A stretch of DNA of 64,000 bases from Pyrocephalus nanus (GCA_038380795.1 CM076267.1:20172001-20236000); one strand, 5' to 3'. Positions 47,957 to 61,333 are shown, counted from the stretch's first letter. The notes: generated from the sequence alone by a model not told the origin. Numbers and translations: made by a program.

Positions 47957-49934
47957 AAACCATGCTTTTGAAAAACATACTAAATTTAGCTCCAAGTTAC
48001 AGTTAAAATGTCTCAAAATGAGCTTTTCTTCAAGTACCATTATGTGAAAAGCCATTTCCTGTAATTCTGTCACTTGATGTAGAGCAGGCTGGTCTGAATT
48101 TGTGAAAATTGGGAGCTGATTCCATGGAAACCCTGCTCATCATTGAATGATTTACTACCCAATGAATAACTTATTATTCCTTTTGTCTTTATCCCTTGTA
48201 TGTACCACATGGATGCCTAACCTTTCCATTTCCATTGAGCATGGAAACAAATGTTTTAAGAACTGCAGCAAATGGGTTTCTGTTTCCTTCTTGCATTACC
48301 TGCTGTCATGGAGCAGGAATTTTCTGGAAGAAAACTGTTTTCCTGTGAATCAAACCCCCTCAGTCAATTTCTTATGCTTGCCCATAAGGTCTGTGTTAAT
48401 CGAGCTACTGGAATTGCTTACATCACTTGTTATTTAATACATTTCCTATCATAGGATGGCTTGTTACTACTAAATGTTTTAAGAATTTTGATTGAAATCA
48501 GTTATGTTGGGCTTATTCCTAATGGTATGATTTTTTTTATTTTATTTTTAATGTTTGAACAAAAACCGGCAAGATATCTTTCAGAGATGAGAACTGGAGA
48601 AAACAAGTAATCTCCATACCCAACACTTAGGAAAACTATTGTTAAAATATTTACTGTCCTTGCACTATGGCCTTAAATCTGGTGACCAAATGTGTATGGT
48701 CCCATTTTAACGTAGAATGGAACTGAAGCGTTTACCAAATCAGAACAACATGCTCTTGGGCATTACTTGTTAAATACTGGCAAATACCTAAAGCAGATAA
48801 CGAGCATTTGCCTGTTTTTCAGTTGACAGAGAATATCCTTTGCATTTGGCTATTGAAGCCATTAATTCAGTTTGCTGTGAGAAGGGTTATTTTCTTTCTG
48901 TTTCTTTGAAAAGCTGGAGCTCTCTTCTTTCATGTCTTTTGTTGTCTCCATGTTGTATAGCAACTACTTTGTTTCTCTAGTATTCCACAACGAAGCCTAA
49001 ACCAGCTGTAGAGTCCTCTGCAGCTGTACAGCAATACTTTTCAAATAAGATTGCATTTTCCAAGAGTACTTCATGCAGAGTTAGCCAGGGAGTACAACAT
49101 GAAAACTAGTTTGTAGAGACTATGGGTGCTTTCTTGCTCTATATTGCTGGTCATTTTAGATTTGTTACACATAATTTGAAAACTTAAAACTAACTTTGCA
49201 TTTTTTCAAAGTATCTCCACAGACCTTAAGAGATACTGTCTGTGTTCTAGAACAGTTTTCTGTAGTTCTCGAGAGAGTTCAGTGTGGAGCTGCTGTTTTA
49301 ATCTCAGCTCTGCAATGAGGTACTTGGTGAGAACTGCTTGTATAAAGTAGACATGCGGGCTTTGTTAAATGAAGCTTTTCAGAGTGAGCTGAAGGAAATG
49401 TTAATAATTGTTTCATTTACGTTCTCTAGCTGTCTGCTGTATCCTGTTGGTTTTGTCTCAACTTTTGTAAGTTCCTTTAAGACAGGGAACACCTCCTGAT
49501 TGGATCAGTAAGTAAATCTTAAGTGCTGCTCTAATGTTAGATCAACTGGTGTTTGAGCAAATCCAGGTAATAGGATCTTCCATCATCAAAGAAATATATA
49601 TGTACACACAAAACTTAAGTGAGGTACAGCCCTTTCATGCTTTCTGCATGTTTTCAAACTTTGCTGCCTTGAACCTCAAATGTCCCTCCTTACATAGATA
49701 TGTTGGCAATAACCAAAATCAACAGGAAATTAAAATGGGGTTGTTTCTCATAGTCAGACGTGACTCTGGACAGAATAATTCCTCCTCAGTATCCCTACAT
49801 CATCTTTTTTGTCCTGCCAGAAGCTGCTATCTCAAGAAACAAATACTTTCTGAGGGTTAAAGAGGCTTATTGCCTTTCATGAGTCTCGTGCAGTATTTGT
49901 ACAATTGATACTTTCCAATGGATGACTGATGTAA

Positions 49935-49956
49935 TTCAAATAACCTTCAAATAACC
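49935..49956. repeat. Tandem 11-bp duplication
   Basis: TTCAAATAACC occurs twice head to tail with no mismatch. Confidence 0.85.
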
Positions 49957-50871
49957 TGGTTACTCAGAAATGACTCCTACTTCTACTTTACCCCTACTTG
50001 GATTGGGTATTTTCAGTCAAATAATAGCAAGATTTCATATAGAAAATTTTCCTTATACAAGGAAAAGAGTAAAAAATATTAGGTGCTATTTTAGCAGCAC
50101 CTGTTTTACAGACTGGTACTCTTTCTGGTTGAGTTCTGGGCAAAATTAGGAACCAATAATCAGATTATTGCATATAATTTTACAATTCCTATCTGTCTAA
50201 AGAAACAAGAAGTCCAAAGCCATCTGAAGATAAGGTATTAAGTAACGCTGCTCTTCCGTGGGAGGATATTTCCAAGAATGCGGCAATACATTTTTTTCAC
50301 CCAGTGCTGCAGAGCTGTGTTGCATCTTGTCCTCAGAAACATATGTCAAAAGACATGTTATTGTGTGTGAATACCAACAAGGTGGTTCCCCTAGCAACAA
50401 TAAATGGCCCATTCAAGTGATTTACCCTTGTAAGTGTGTGGCAGGAAAGATGGATTTTGAACACTAAGGGAACTCATTAGCTGTAAGGAGAAAAGCAGCA
50501 AATAAAGAACTAGAATTATCCTAGCCAGCATTGCTATTTATTAGAATTGTATACAGCATGATTATAGGGAATTTGCATAAGATATCCTTAATGTGAAAGA
50601 TCTCATTTTACTCTTCTGCAGCTTTTAATTTTCTGCACCTATAGGGAGGGAAAAGGTTGTATCTGGGAAGAGATAAGGAGAAGGCACTTTGGAAGCTGAA
50701 CTTATCCAAAGAACCAAACTTACAATAAGTATGTCCTACATACTTACTCTGACCTAGCATTTGAGTGATACAGGCTGCTCTGGTCCAGATGTTCATCCAC
50801 TAAGGGTAAATGTATAGATTTAAGCATAATAATAGGCACAGGGTGTGATTCTTGGGGATGTACCATGCAGA

Positions 50872-50930
50872 TCTCGGAGTTGGACTCTGTGATCTTTGTG
50901 GGTCCCTTCCAACTCAGAATGTTCTGTGAT
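50872..50930 (+). mobile_element. CR1 LINE 3'-end fragment
   Basis: CGGAGTTGGACTCTGTGATC, TTTGTGGGTCCCTTCCAACT and CAGAATGTTCTGTGAT match the 3' end of an avian CR1 subfamily with the GGGTCCCTTCCAACTCAG variant. Confidence 0.92.
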
Positions 50931-53900
50931 AATGATAATTTTAAAATAATAATTAGCTATGGGAAGTTGTAATGGCACTACTGCCTCTGTGAAGCAAGCT
51001 GTACAAAGCAAGAGTAAGGATTACTGTAGGAAGCATCACATTCCAGCTCTGCAGAAAAAACGGTAAGTTGATGGTATTTGGGTAACCAGAGTTGTGTTAT
51101 GGAGGAGCTGTACATTAGGTACCACTAAGTGGTGCACATCGCTGATAGACTCTGTGTGGCTCTTTCTCTTGGAATTGGTATCACTGTGTAGGCTCTTCTG
51201 TGTGTATTTTTGTTGTTGACTTTTAAGTCCTTTGAGTCACCTTTCCTCTGGAGTTTGGAGCTGGGAATGAATCCAATATCATTCCAACTCCCTGTAGTTC
51301 AGCAATGCTATTTACATTTCAGTGCTACCACTACATCAGGCATTCTATCTCCCCCCTTCTGTTTCCAGGCATCGGCCTGAGGTCTGCGGTTTGTGCTAAT
51401 GATTTGTAAGGGCTGGACTACGGTTCTGTACCTCGCACTTTAGTCTTGGCTACAATTGTTATATTGTTGCACTGCTGCTCTGCTCTTTGCCGGTGCTAGT
51501 GTAATTACTCTCTAATGCTGTGCTGCTATCGACATAGTTTTGCTGCACTTCTCTAGTCCTTATCTGACTACTCTGCAGCTGCTGGCTTCTTCTTTAAATC
51601 ATCTTTGAATATTAGCATAAAGCTTCTCATTACTTCCTTTGATTTCAGAGGCAGTGGAACCCACTCTTACATTAACATTGCTGGTATTTATTTTCCTTCA
51701 TTGCTGAAGAATTTTTGAATGTAAGTTTTCTCTCCTTTTTAGTCCCCTTTGATGGCTTTTGTTCTATCCATGCTGTAAAACTCCTCAGTTGCTTTGCCCT
51801 TGCTGTCCTCAGTATTCAGGTAATGCAGTAGTTTTGTATTCAGGATTTTTCTCCTAGTGCTAGAGAAGGAAACTAGATGCCTCAGCTAGAGCAATGATGT
51901 TTGTATGTGCAGAAATATTAACTGCAATAAGACTTCATCTACCAAACCCCTTACACACAGTCTGTTTTCTTCAAGATGGTGGCAACCCTTAAATACGGTG
52001 CATTTGCATTTATTTAAAAACTAAGAAAGGAAAACCAGAGCAGTACCTATGTGACCTGGTAGCACAAGACTATGACAAAATGCACTATAACTTGGATACT
52101 TGGAGTTCACAGTGCTGTATCTATATTTGCATACCCAAAATTCAAAAGCGCCTCACGATTTTAATGAAAGTAGTAAACATTTCAGCAGTGTCCTCAAAGT
52201 CTTCAGCAACTGTTTTTTCCCTTCCAGCAAACCTGTTTAGTATTATTACATTAAGTTCTGATCCACCCCTGTTTATGATGTGTGTAGCTTAATGCAATCA
52301 TGCGTTCTTGTAATCGTAAGTCCATCTCCGGACAAAGAAAAATGCACGCAGGATGAGCATGTATTTTAAAAGCATGAAGTCCTCCTAACTTTTAAAGGAA
52401 TTTACTGTGGTGAATGTTTGTGTATATCCATTTACATAAAGACATTTTAAGATTTTAAATCAGGTAAGACAGTGCATCTCAACTTTTAATTACAGATAGA
52501 GTAGGTTACTTTATAATGTGTTTTATGAATAAAATCCTTCCATTTATAATTTGTTATTTACATGTTTCTCTGTAATTGTATTGTATGACAATTTAAACAG
52601 GAACAGATTCCCCCCAAAACCTACCTAATATTCAGTCACTGAACTTCCATGGAATACACTTTGAATAAGCTCATCAGTTAAATACTGTAGACTATTTACT
52701 GCCTATGAAATATTTTGTTTCCATTCTATTCTATTCCATTCAAAGGCTATAGCATTTTATAACATTTCATTTAATAATAGCTTTTCACGTTTCGGCATCT
52801 ACCATGGCCATATAAATGACAAATTATTTAATTTTCAAATGCATTCTAAGAGTAGAAATGGCTTGCATTAGTGCAGCCATTGTATAACGGGTCTGTCATT
52901 ACTGCACATGTAATCAGAAGCACTACAACAATTAAGAATTGTTTTTTTCTACCTAAGATTTGCAAGCAACAGTAAAAAGTAATAGCTGTACTTAAATATG
53001 ACTTGTTTTGGTTTGGCTTCAGAATAAGCAATGTTCACGTGAATTGTAGTTTAAGAGGGACAGCACTTACCATTACTGCAAACAGTAACCTTAACTTTTA
53101 TAATGTTACAAAAATGAAAGGATTGTGTGCTTTGATATTTATTCCTGCTGAAATTGAGAATTTAAGGGGGGTTTTGTTGTGTTTGGGTTGTGTTGGGGTT
53201 TTTTAAATCTTAAACTGCAATAAATTAGCTGCCTTTTCAAATTCCGCATTATGGTGTTTCTGCAATCCAGGGATGACTCTACTGGCAGGTTGTGAGTTTC
53301 AGTTGTACTTACAAAGCCATGGCAATGAAAATTGCTGCAAAATGGAAGACTGCTATGTGTTTGGAAATCCAGTGTGGGATATGAAGTCTATAACCATACC
53401 TCTTGTGTAGCTCCAAAAGGGTGGTTACCCACTGTGACTGTACCCTGACTGTAAACAAGGTATGCTGAACAGTCTGGCAGTGTCTGGAAAAGTGTTTCTA
53501 GTGGGACTGCAAGGACCTAGTGAAAAGGGAGAAATAAACCATCAGCATCAGAACAAAACCAGTACAGGGAGAGAAATGAAGATTAAAATATGAATTCTTG
53601 TAACAGAACTCCCAAAGGTCTACACTATATGAACCAAAATAATTTAGTGATAACTGAGGAAATTTCTGTGGTTCAAAGACCAACCTAAGAATCTGGGAGA
53701 AATCTGGGAATACCCAGAGTTTCTAGATTCTGATAATCAAAGAATTCTTGGGTATCCTGAGAAATACATGCAGAATACTACATGTAGGTGTTTGCTTGAA
53801 TCTAGGTGCTTCTTACATAACTTGATAAAAAAAATATTGACGCTTCAGAACCTTATGTACAACCCTGTTAGACAAGGCTGTTAATAGTGATGTATGTTTA

Positions 53901-53980
53901 TATTATTATTTGCTGTCTATATTTGAATTTGTTGTTACAGTGTTTATATCATCCTGTATACTACAGAGCCATTCACTTAA

Positions 53981-54044
53981 GAGTTTGACTCGGTGATACT
54001 TATGGGTCCCTTCCAACTCAGAATATTCTGTGATTCAGTGATTT
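53981..54044 (+). mobile_element. CR1 LINE 3'-end fragment
   Basis: GAGTTTGACTCGGTGATACT, TATGGGTCCCTTCCAACTCA and GAATATTCTGTGATTCAGTG belong to the same CR1 variant as the copy at 50872, in the same orientation. Confidence 0.92.
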
Positions 54045-55581
54045 TACAATTGCAGACAACAAGAGAAAATAATGGCCTATGATGAAGACTTTATATACTC
54101 CAGTGTACAAAAATTCAACAAAACAGTAGTGTGAAATGGAGCACTGCACAGCAAAACTTCTGGAGGCTGTTGTACCACCTCAAATTCTAATGCTGTCATG
54201 GGCTGAATTCTGAGAAAATGCTAAGATTTACATTTCCTACTGACCATCTGAATCAAGGTTTGATATCAGTTATTTTCAGTTTTGATACAGGATTATCTTG
54301 ATGTAATTTATTATAATGTGGATAGTCGGGGAAAAAAGTGTGCTTGTAGGATTAGAAAGCACAGAGTTCACTAATCAAGAGAAAGGTAAATTACTGTACT
54401 TTGGTCATAATGATAACAAATCACTGTTAGAAACTTATTAAAACAACACTGGTAGAGCAAAAGGCAAAGATGGTGCTGAGTTTTGCAGAGAAATGCCATT
54501 GCTCCCCAGTCTTAAAAGTTTGCATCTTAAATAATTATGAAAAGGTACATGGATAAAAACTTTTTTTGAATTATGAAGATTACTTACAGACTACTGCTAA
54601 ATATAGATAACACCTAATGCTTTCTTGTTTGAAGTGATATTGGATGCTGTGGGGTGAGTCACCATCGCTAAACCGATAAACGCAGCAGTTGCTCTCTTTG
54701 TTTGAGATTGTTTGAGATGGGTACAGTTACAACCTCCATGGAAAAGCAGAGGGTTGTCCTGATGAGTTGGAAAAACGCAGAGATGGCAGCAGAAAACTGA
54801 GTTAGAAGGAGCCCCTGTGACATGCTCACTTAGAAAAAGCATCGGCACATTGAGCAAAGGAACAGCCTCCCCTTTTACTAAGATGTTTTGTAAACAAAGG
54901 AAAGTGTCTAAGAGAGAAATACCTACCTGAGTTTCTTCTCATCAGGCAACCATAACCAATCTGAAAAATGGTTATAGCTAAGCTCAGATAAAGACTAATG
55001 GGTACAAAATGAAAAGTCCAGAGTTGGGACATCTCCTCCAGACTCATTTTAAGATGATTTTTAAAATAATTTCCTTCACCAGGACCTCTTTCTCAGAGCA
55101 CAGGTGGAGCTGCCCTCGCAATTCATTGTTCTCCACAGCTAACTGAAAGCACAGAGACGACTGAGGCGTTTAGTCCCAGTGATGCTGCTAGCTATGCACA
55201 TCTACGCGTTGGTTTTATCTCTGTAGAACCTTACTGAACATTACTCTTTCACGGTGTTTCACCGACCTTTTCCGAACATCCCCGGCCCTTCCCCCGGTCC
55301 CCTCTCCCGGGGCCGCCGGGCCGCGCCTGCCCTGAGGGACCGGCGCGCGCCGCCTCTCGGGGCCGAGCGCCGCCCCCGCCCCGCACAGCGCGGGGCCGCT
55401 GCAGCCTCAGAGCTCGGCCCGGGCGGGGCGAGGGGCCGCGGTCCCAGCTCCTCAGCTGGGAGGAGGCAGAGAGAACACTGTCTCTCAGGTGTGCTCAGCT
55501 CCCGCCAGGTCTCCGCCCCTGCGGACCCGGCCCGCCCCCGGGTGGGATGGGGGTCGCGCCTCAAAACCGTAAGGGGCTTCG

Positions 55582-55598
55582 AAATGGCGCTCGCCATT
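55582..55598. promoter_or_regulatory. Inverted pair of YY1-like ATGGCG cores
   Basis: AATGGCG at 55583-55589 and its complement CGCCATT at 55592-55598 are separated by two bases. ATGGCG is the YY1 core, typically found just downstream of start sites of CpG-island promoters. The first copy also forms an ATG with A at -3 and G at +4. Confidence 0.45.
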
Positions 55599-55852
55599 AG
55601 CCTTGCAGCCCTCTGGCGCTCAGAGCCGGGCAGGGCTTGTCACCTCTGTGAGGGAGTCGATGCTGGCAGTCCTTGTCACTGGCGGCGGGAGCTTGCCGTG
55701 GCCCCAACGAAGACTGCTCTCAGCCCCGGGTTCTGCGGCGGCGAGGGGAGGCGGCCTCTGCCCCGCTGAGGTGGGTCCTGGGCTGCCCGGGGCCGCTGGG
55801 GCAGCATTACAAGCACTGGTGCTGAGGCTGTGCGGGTACCCTGCCCCCGCAG

Positions 55853-55889
55853 GGGTGACCAGCTCTACCTGTCTTTCCAAAATCCATAG
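55853..55889 (+). other. Candidate 37-nt non-coding exon
   Basis: A strong acceptor (TGCCCCCGCAG) and a strong donor (CATAG|GTAAGC) enclose 37 bases at the edge of the CpG island. It could be a 5' UTR exon, or the donor could end a longer first exon. Sequence alone cannot decide. Confidence 0.3.
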
Positions 55890-55890
55890 G

Positions 55891-58800
55891 TAAGCAATAC
55901 TCAGGGAAAAAAATCTTCATGATTAAAAATGGCAGAAGATACTACAAGGCAAGAAGTAAGTGGGCGTGACACGGGATTCAGGCCAATCGGGACAAGGCTC
56001 TGAATAACTGAAGAAAAGTCTCTGTAAGTTTCCCTAAATGCCGAAGTAGATCTGACTCTAGTGTACAGTACTTCTTTAAGCGACCTTCTAGTAATTAGTG
56101 AACCATATATACATTGCAAATACTATAACACTTGATAAATCTAAATTTGCCTTAAAGCAAATGTAGTGTCCTTCCTTCCTGGTACATAGAGGTATGTTAT
56201 TATTAGCAAAAGAAAGGAAAAGGCAGTGTTATCTATAGATAATACTGCACACAAATTGAGACCAGGCTAACTTAAAACGTCTTTCTAATTATTTTTCTGA
56301 AGCACTGCATCTATTTTTGTGAATACAAAATGATTTTTAGTTTTCACTTTTAAAAGCTAGGTTTTCTCACTTCCTTCTCCCCTTCAAAAGCGACACTCTG
56401 GAATTGCAGTTTCATTGCACTGAAAGCCAAGGATCAGTGTTTTGAGGTATTTTGAAATTATTAGGTGGGAAACTATGTTCTTGTACAGAAATTTCAAGTA
56501 ACATGATGTGGAGTGATAGTGGTCACTGTCAGCAAGTCAGATGCAGTTACTGAGTTCTTTTCTGGTAAAAGCAGTGAATTGGATGTATCTTAACCTACTG
56601 TGGAGTCTTGTAGAATGTGTTCTGAAAATACAAAAAGTTCATTTTCTAGACCCGTTTTATACTCCCAAATTGAAGTCCAGCTCATTCCTAATGTGCATTG
56701 CAAACTATAATGCAGTTAATTTTCTATCCTTATATCCTTTAATCCTCAAGTTAATCCAAGTTGGTGTTAATTATTGATATTGTAGCACAAAAAGTAAAAC
56801 CAGAAGAGTTCACCCAAGTTTTATTCAAAAAATAAAAATATGACTTGAACCAAGTGGAGCTATTTTTCTCTTGGGCTGAGATTTTCAAATGGCAATCTCG
56901 CTAGAAGTCAAGGTGGATATGGATTTCTAAAAGCCATTTCACACCCTTTTAAAAATGAAAAGTCAGTTTAAATGCAGATTGATTGTTTTAGATACAGGAA
57001 AGATACGGACTTCTGTGCTGATACTTGCTGCTTCTTGGTGTTCCACAGTTAGGAAGCTGTAGGCACACTGTCTGCAGCAATACCATTATTCACATAGGAG
57101 TGAGGGCCACTCTCGGAGTCCTTCCTTGGCGTTATGTGCTGCCCTATTGATGGATGTGCAGAGTAAGTGATTTATCCAGTACCATCCAAAATCCTTGATT
57201 AGAAGAAATATTGTACCTATATTACTGACTTTCTTACTACAAGGAGGAGAGATTTAGTGAGCAGTACAGTGACTGTTTAGTTGCTTTAAGAGCTACCAGG
57301 ACCAGTTTTGCAGTGTTTTTGCCAAATGCGTTCACAATAAAAAGTTCATTGGACAAAGACAATGATTCTTGTTGTGCTAATGCCCAGAGAGGCTCACTAA
57401 CAAGGGTCTTCTGAGTGCAGGCTTGTCTGGGGAAGAGGCACATTTTGTGTCACAAAAACAGAAGTTACTGTCTTTACCAGCCTTCTGTCACTGAGGAAGT
57501 GGAAGAGAGGGGAGTAATGAATAAAGTGCTGATTCACTGTGCAGCGCTGTGAGAGTAATCAGAGAACATTCATGTATAGGAAAGGGGTTTGAAGTCCTGA
57601 AAATTATTGTAATGTTTTGCTTTTGTTCTGCTTAAAGATTTAGTTGGTGGTTTTTGTTGTTTGGAGGTTTTTTAACCTAGCCCTAGTTTTAAGTTGACAT
57701 CTGAACACACTTTATGAGATACACTGTGGGTTTGTAGCTTCTCTTTCATTAGTTCTTACAAAGTTACCTTCCCTAGAAATGAATTCTAGTAATCCAAGGA
57801 AATACAAGGGAGGAGAGCCTATGGATCAGCAACAGAAAAGGAGAAAGGGGAAAAAAGCCTCATAAGAACCCTGAGCATAACTGGCCAGGTGAGCCTGAAA
57901 CTTTTTACCAATCTACTTTATGGATGAACTTCAGTATCACAGAGCCAGAGAACAGAAGGGCATCTTGGGCTTGACTGTTTCAGGGAAGTTGGGAGTGCTT
58001 TGCAGCTGGAGGAACAATCAGCACTTCATTCAGTAGGAATTTTTTTGTGGTTGTTACTGTTTAATTCCTTTTCATGAGTTTGAACAGAGCTGTACTGCAG
58101 CAGGATAAGCAAGCGGCAACTTATCTGGCAATCATCCAGGACACAAGTTCAGAATGGGCATTTTTAGTAAAGACTCCTGTATTAGAAATGAAACTATGGA
58201 GCTATATTCCTCACAATGCTAACCTGAGGAATCACACATGAGGACTCATTTGCTGTGGTGGTTTATCTCTGTGCTGCTTGATAAAGCCGTGTAGCTTCTA
58301 AAATGGGGAGGGGAGATAGGAAGAAGGTAAGGGAGCTGCAGCAGGGGAATCTAAAGGATAGAAGAGTGCACAGTGAAGGTGTTAGTTCCCAAGGAGTTAC
58401 AGTGTGCAGCTGAGGAACACCTCTTCTTCTGTTTGTGGACAGTGGGTTGACTGCGCTGCAGGTAGAACTGGAGAAGGATGAATGAAATGCATGAAACCAG
58501 TCTCCTACTGGTGCCTTCCTAACTTGCCCTGCCTTTTGTTCATCTTTCACTTCTTTGCACAGCTCGTTTTGGCAGTTGGACGCGTGATGTAAATAGTGAG
58601 GAAAGGGTGGTTTGTCTGGAGTGATGAGATGTGGTTGATGCATGTGGTACTTCAACAAGAGGAAACCCCACAATGAACCTGATGCAGCATTCACAGAGCA
58701 AGGCCTCGTGATTAACGTGCCACATCAGAAGTCCGAAAAATAATTCAAGAAATTGCTGTTGTTTAATTGTGCAAAATTTCTGCAGGGAATTTTTCTCTCT

Positions 58801-61333
58801 CTGGGGAAGAGGAGTTCTCTGAATAATACGTTATGCAAGGCTGTACATGCTTTCCTTGACTCAAAGCAGAAAAGCTGGATGGCTGTGTCTCTAATGTCAC
58901 TGCTCTGGGATAAATGTCTAACATGTAGAGCTGAGCTTTTCCATCTGGATGCTGCACAGTAGGCAAGAAGGTCTGCTGAACACAGCTGAGAATTGGCCTG
59001 TGGGAATGGCACATGATGAGGGGGGAGGGATTGACGTTTTTCATTCCTGGCTGCTATTTTGTAGGGAACAAGGCGTGTCAGTAGCTTCTTGCTGGCTGGT
59101 CCTCTTTTTCTCTCTCTCTCATCTCGTTGTTTCTTCGTCAGACATGGACTGAACCCTGCTGTGAGGAGGAGTACTGATATTGCATGTAGGAAAAGGAGAC
59201 GTTTGCAGAACTACGTGTGTGAAAACAATAGATTAAACTAATTTTGCAATATTTCTTATGAAATAGATGAAAATTCAGGAAAACTAATTAATCTCCTGGC
59301 ATAGCATGATATAAATTAATAAAAGGAGTCACTTTTAGTCATAAAGCATGTATGAGATTCAAGTGTCTCAGAATAAAGGAAGACTTAAATCTAGCCCACA
59401 GCATTTGCATCTTTCTCCTCTGCCCTTGTAGCCACTACTTTCTTGGTCAGAATATCAAGAGAAAGTATAAGGGTGTGGAAAGTGGATCTAAGTTTGCCTG
59501 CTAATGCCTGATGTCATTATGGTTGATGAGAATTAAAGTTGCTGGAGTAACTTTTCCTTCCTTTCTTCCTGTGCTGATGGTCACGTATGGACTGTGGAGG
59601 GAGATGTGTTCGGTGTGCTGTGCTGGTGAATATGTTCAGCCCACTTGAAATAATGGCATAATTACTGCTGTCAGTCTATTCAGGCAGCTGTTTCTCTAAT
59701 GTTCTGCATGGACACTGTATTTTTTGGTTTTGCGTGGACCTGTTTCACTTTACGCACTTTCTGCGATTCATAAGAAAATTCCATCTCCTTCAGTCTCATG
59801 TCACTACTGTAGCAGAAACAATAGGGAATCATTTACCTCTCCAACTCACAGAGCAACGCTTCCACTAACCCCTGGAGATTTCTGTGTTAAGCAGCTGGAA
59901 ATAGTTGAAAGGGATATAATTTGCAGAGGGGTCACTGTTCATGGCTGAAAGCTTCAACAGTATATTAAGCTGGGCATTTTGGTGAAAAAACCAGAAGATC
60001 TGCTTGTATTTAATCTGAGCTGAATTATTATTCCCACATTGTGTTCAGTGACTGAAAATAGTGTATTAAATAGCTAGGTCAACTCTGTAAAGCAGAGAGC
60101 ACCTCTGTTAATAAATAAACACTTCCTGCCTTGTAGTTACCTGGAACTAATATTAATCCTAGTATTTCAGGAGCTAATTGTGCATCTTCCTTTGTGTCTA
60201 ATTGTGAGAACCAGCCATTTCACTGCCCGAGATTCAAACCTGGAGTTGAGATTAAGGTTTAAGACAAAAAGGTGAATTCCAAGTAGGGGAAGGTACTTGA
60301 GTGGAGTATGAAAGTTAAGGCTCTCGGTCCCAGTTTCACAGAGGCACCATGCAGACAAAGACTTTCTGATGTGAACCTTTCCTGAGTGATGGTCCCCTCC
60401 AGGCTCCGCATGCTGGTCCTGCTTTCTCATTGTTGTGAATGTCAGTGTTAATGCCCAACTTCAATATGGATATTCACGTTTCAATACTTAAGATGAGTCC
60501 TGTGTCTCCTATCCCTAGAATTAGGAACTTAGCATCTAGCTGGAGCACTATGAAGTGTCTGAACAGATAAGGTGATTTTCTGAATGCTGTCCTAATCATT
60601 AGTGTCTGCTGCATGGCATTGCAAGTAATAATAAGAATTCTGCAGAACAGAACACAGAGGAACTAGAAAATTCTCTCTTTGAGAGGAAAAATTGATGTCA
60701 ATTTCTTCTTTCATCCTGGCAAGGTTTCTAACGTTTGTTGGTACTTTCTAATTGCTATCAGCAGTATCAAAGACACAAAGTTATGTAAAAGTAGTTCTAG
60801 CCTTTGCCCAGATATCCATAGACTTCATTCCTGCTGTGCTGTGCCATATTCAGAGTTAATTGGATGACCCAGTTTTAAACCTGAAATACAGTATGAACTT
60901 AGAGACTGTATCAGTGCGATTATAAGTTGCTTGAAGAGCACATCTACGGTGTTGGGCACAAAAAGCTGGAGGCCAAAACAGAGTGTTGGAAGCACACAAA
61001 CAGGTAATGACTGAAAAGAGAGGTGACCAGTGGAATGGGAATGTATACAAGAACTATATATTAAAAGCCAGATGTTTCCATTTTAGTGAAATTGTACATT
61101 GTAAAAGACTGATATGAAGGTGGTTTAAGGGACTGTGTTCATCATTCCCCTGCGTTGCAATAAAGCATCATCCTTCTTTCTGTGTGCCATTTAGCGTTCA
61201 AAATAGATTGATTCAGCTAAGTTCCCTTTACAAACTAAATCAGACTTTAAGCTTTGAATTTCTGTTTCATTCATCATGTGCTTTGGAGGCCTCCTCATGT
61301 TCTTGTTAATAATTCAGCCTTTACCTATTCTAG
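55891..61333 (+). other. Probable first intron or intergenic sequence downstream of the CpG island
   Basis: AT-rich sequence with no known coding exon, no clear CR1 end and no other repeat that I recognise. The longest open frame (58263-58694, minus) has no recognisable motif. Confidence 0.5.

Larger units (their letters stand above)
46371..55249. other. Intergenic region between UBR3 and the CpG-island promoter
   Basis: No convincing exon was seen on either strand; open frames are all short and without recognisable motifs. It contains a tandem decamer (46949-46995), a G17 run (47940-47956), a tandem 11-mer (49935-49956), CR1 3' ends at 50872-50930 and 53981-54044, and a G/T-rich stretch at 53165-53206. 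Confidence 0.65.
55250..55890. promoter_or_regulatory. CpG island, probable promoter (candidate MYO3B or lncRNA)
   Basis: The sequence switches abruptly from AT-rich to GC-rich with dense CG dinucleotides (strongest at 55280-55560) and back after 55890. It contains GC boxes (GGGCGGGGC at 55421-55429; CCCCGCCCC at 55374-55382), a 12-base palindrome CGGCGCGCGCCG (55341-55352), a small hairpin (55443-55460) and a pair of inverted YY1-like cores (55582-55598). Possible first-exon donors include GAG|GTGGGT at 55770. From gene order it may serve MYO3B, the usual neighbour of UBR3, but no MYO3B coding exon was identified. Open frames through the island are probably incidental. Confidence 0.8.

Noticed and set aside
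55254..55769. 171-codon open frame through the CpG island
   Set aside because: GC-rich sequence lacks stop codons by composition; the protein is a run of Pro, Arg, Gly and Ala with no domain, and the opposite strand is equally open.
55584..55769. Short frame starting ATGGCGCTCGCC with good Kozak context and signal-like start
   Set aside because: It stops immediately before the likely donor, resembles nothing known, and its ATG is better explained as a YY1-type core; at most an upstream ORF.
58263..58694. 143-codon minus-strand open frame
   Set aside because: No recognisable domain, no splice or promoter context and composition like the flanking intergenic DNA.
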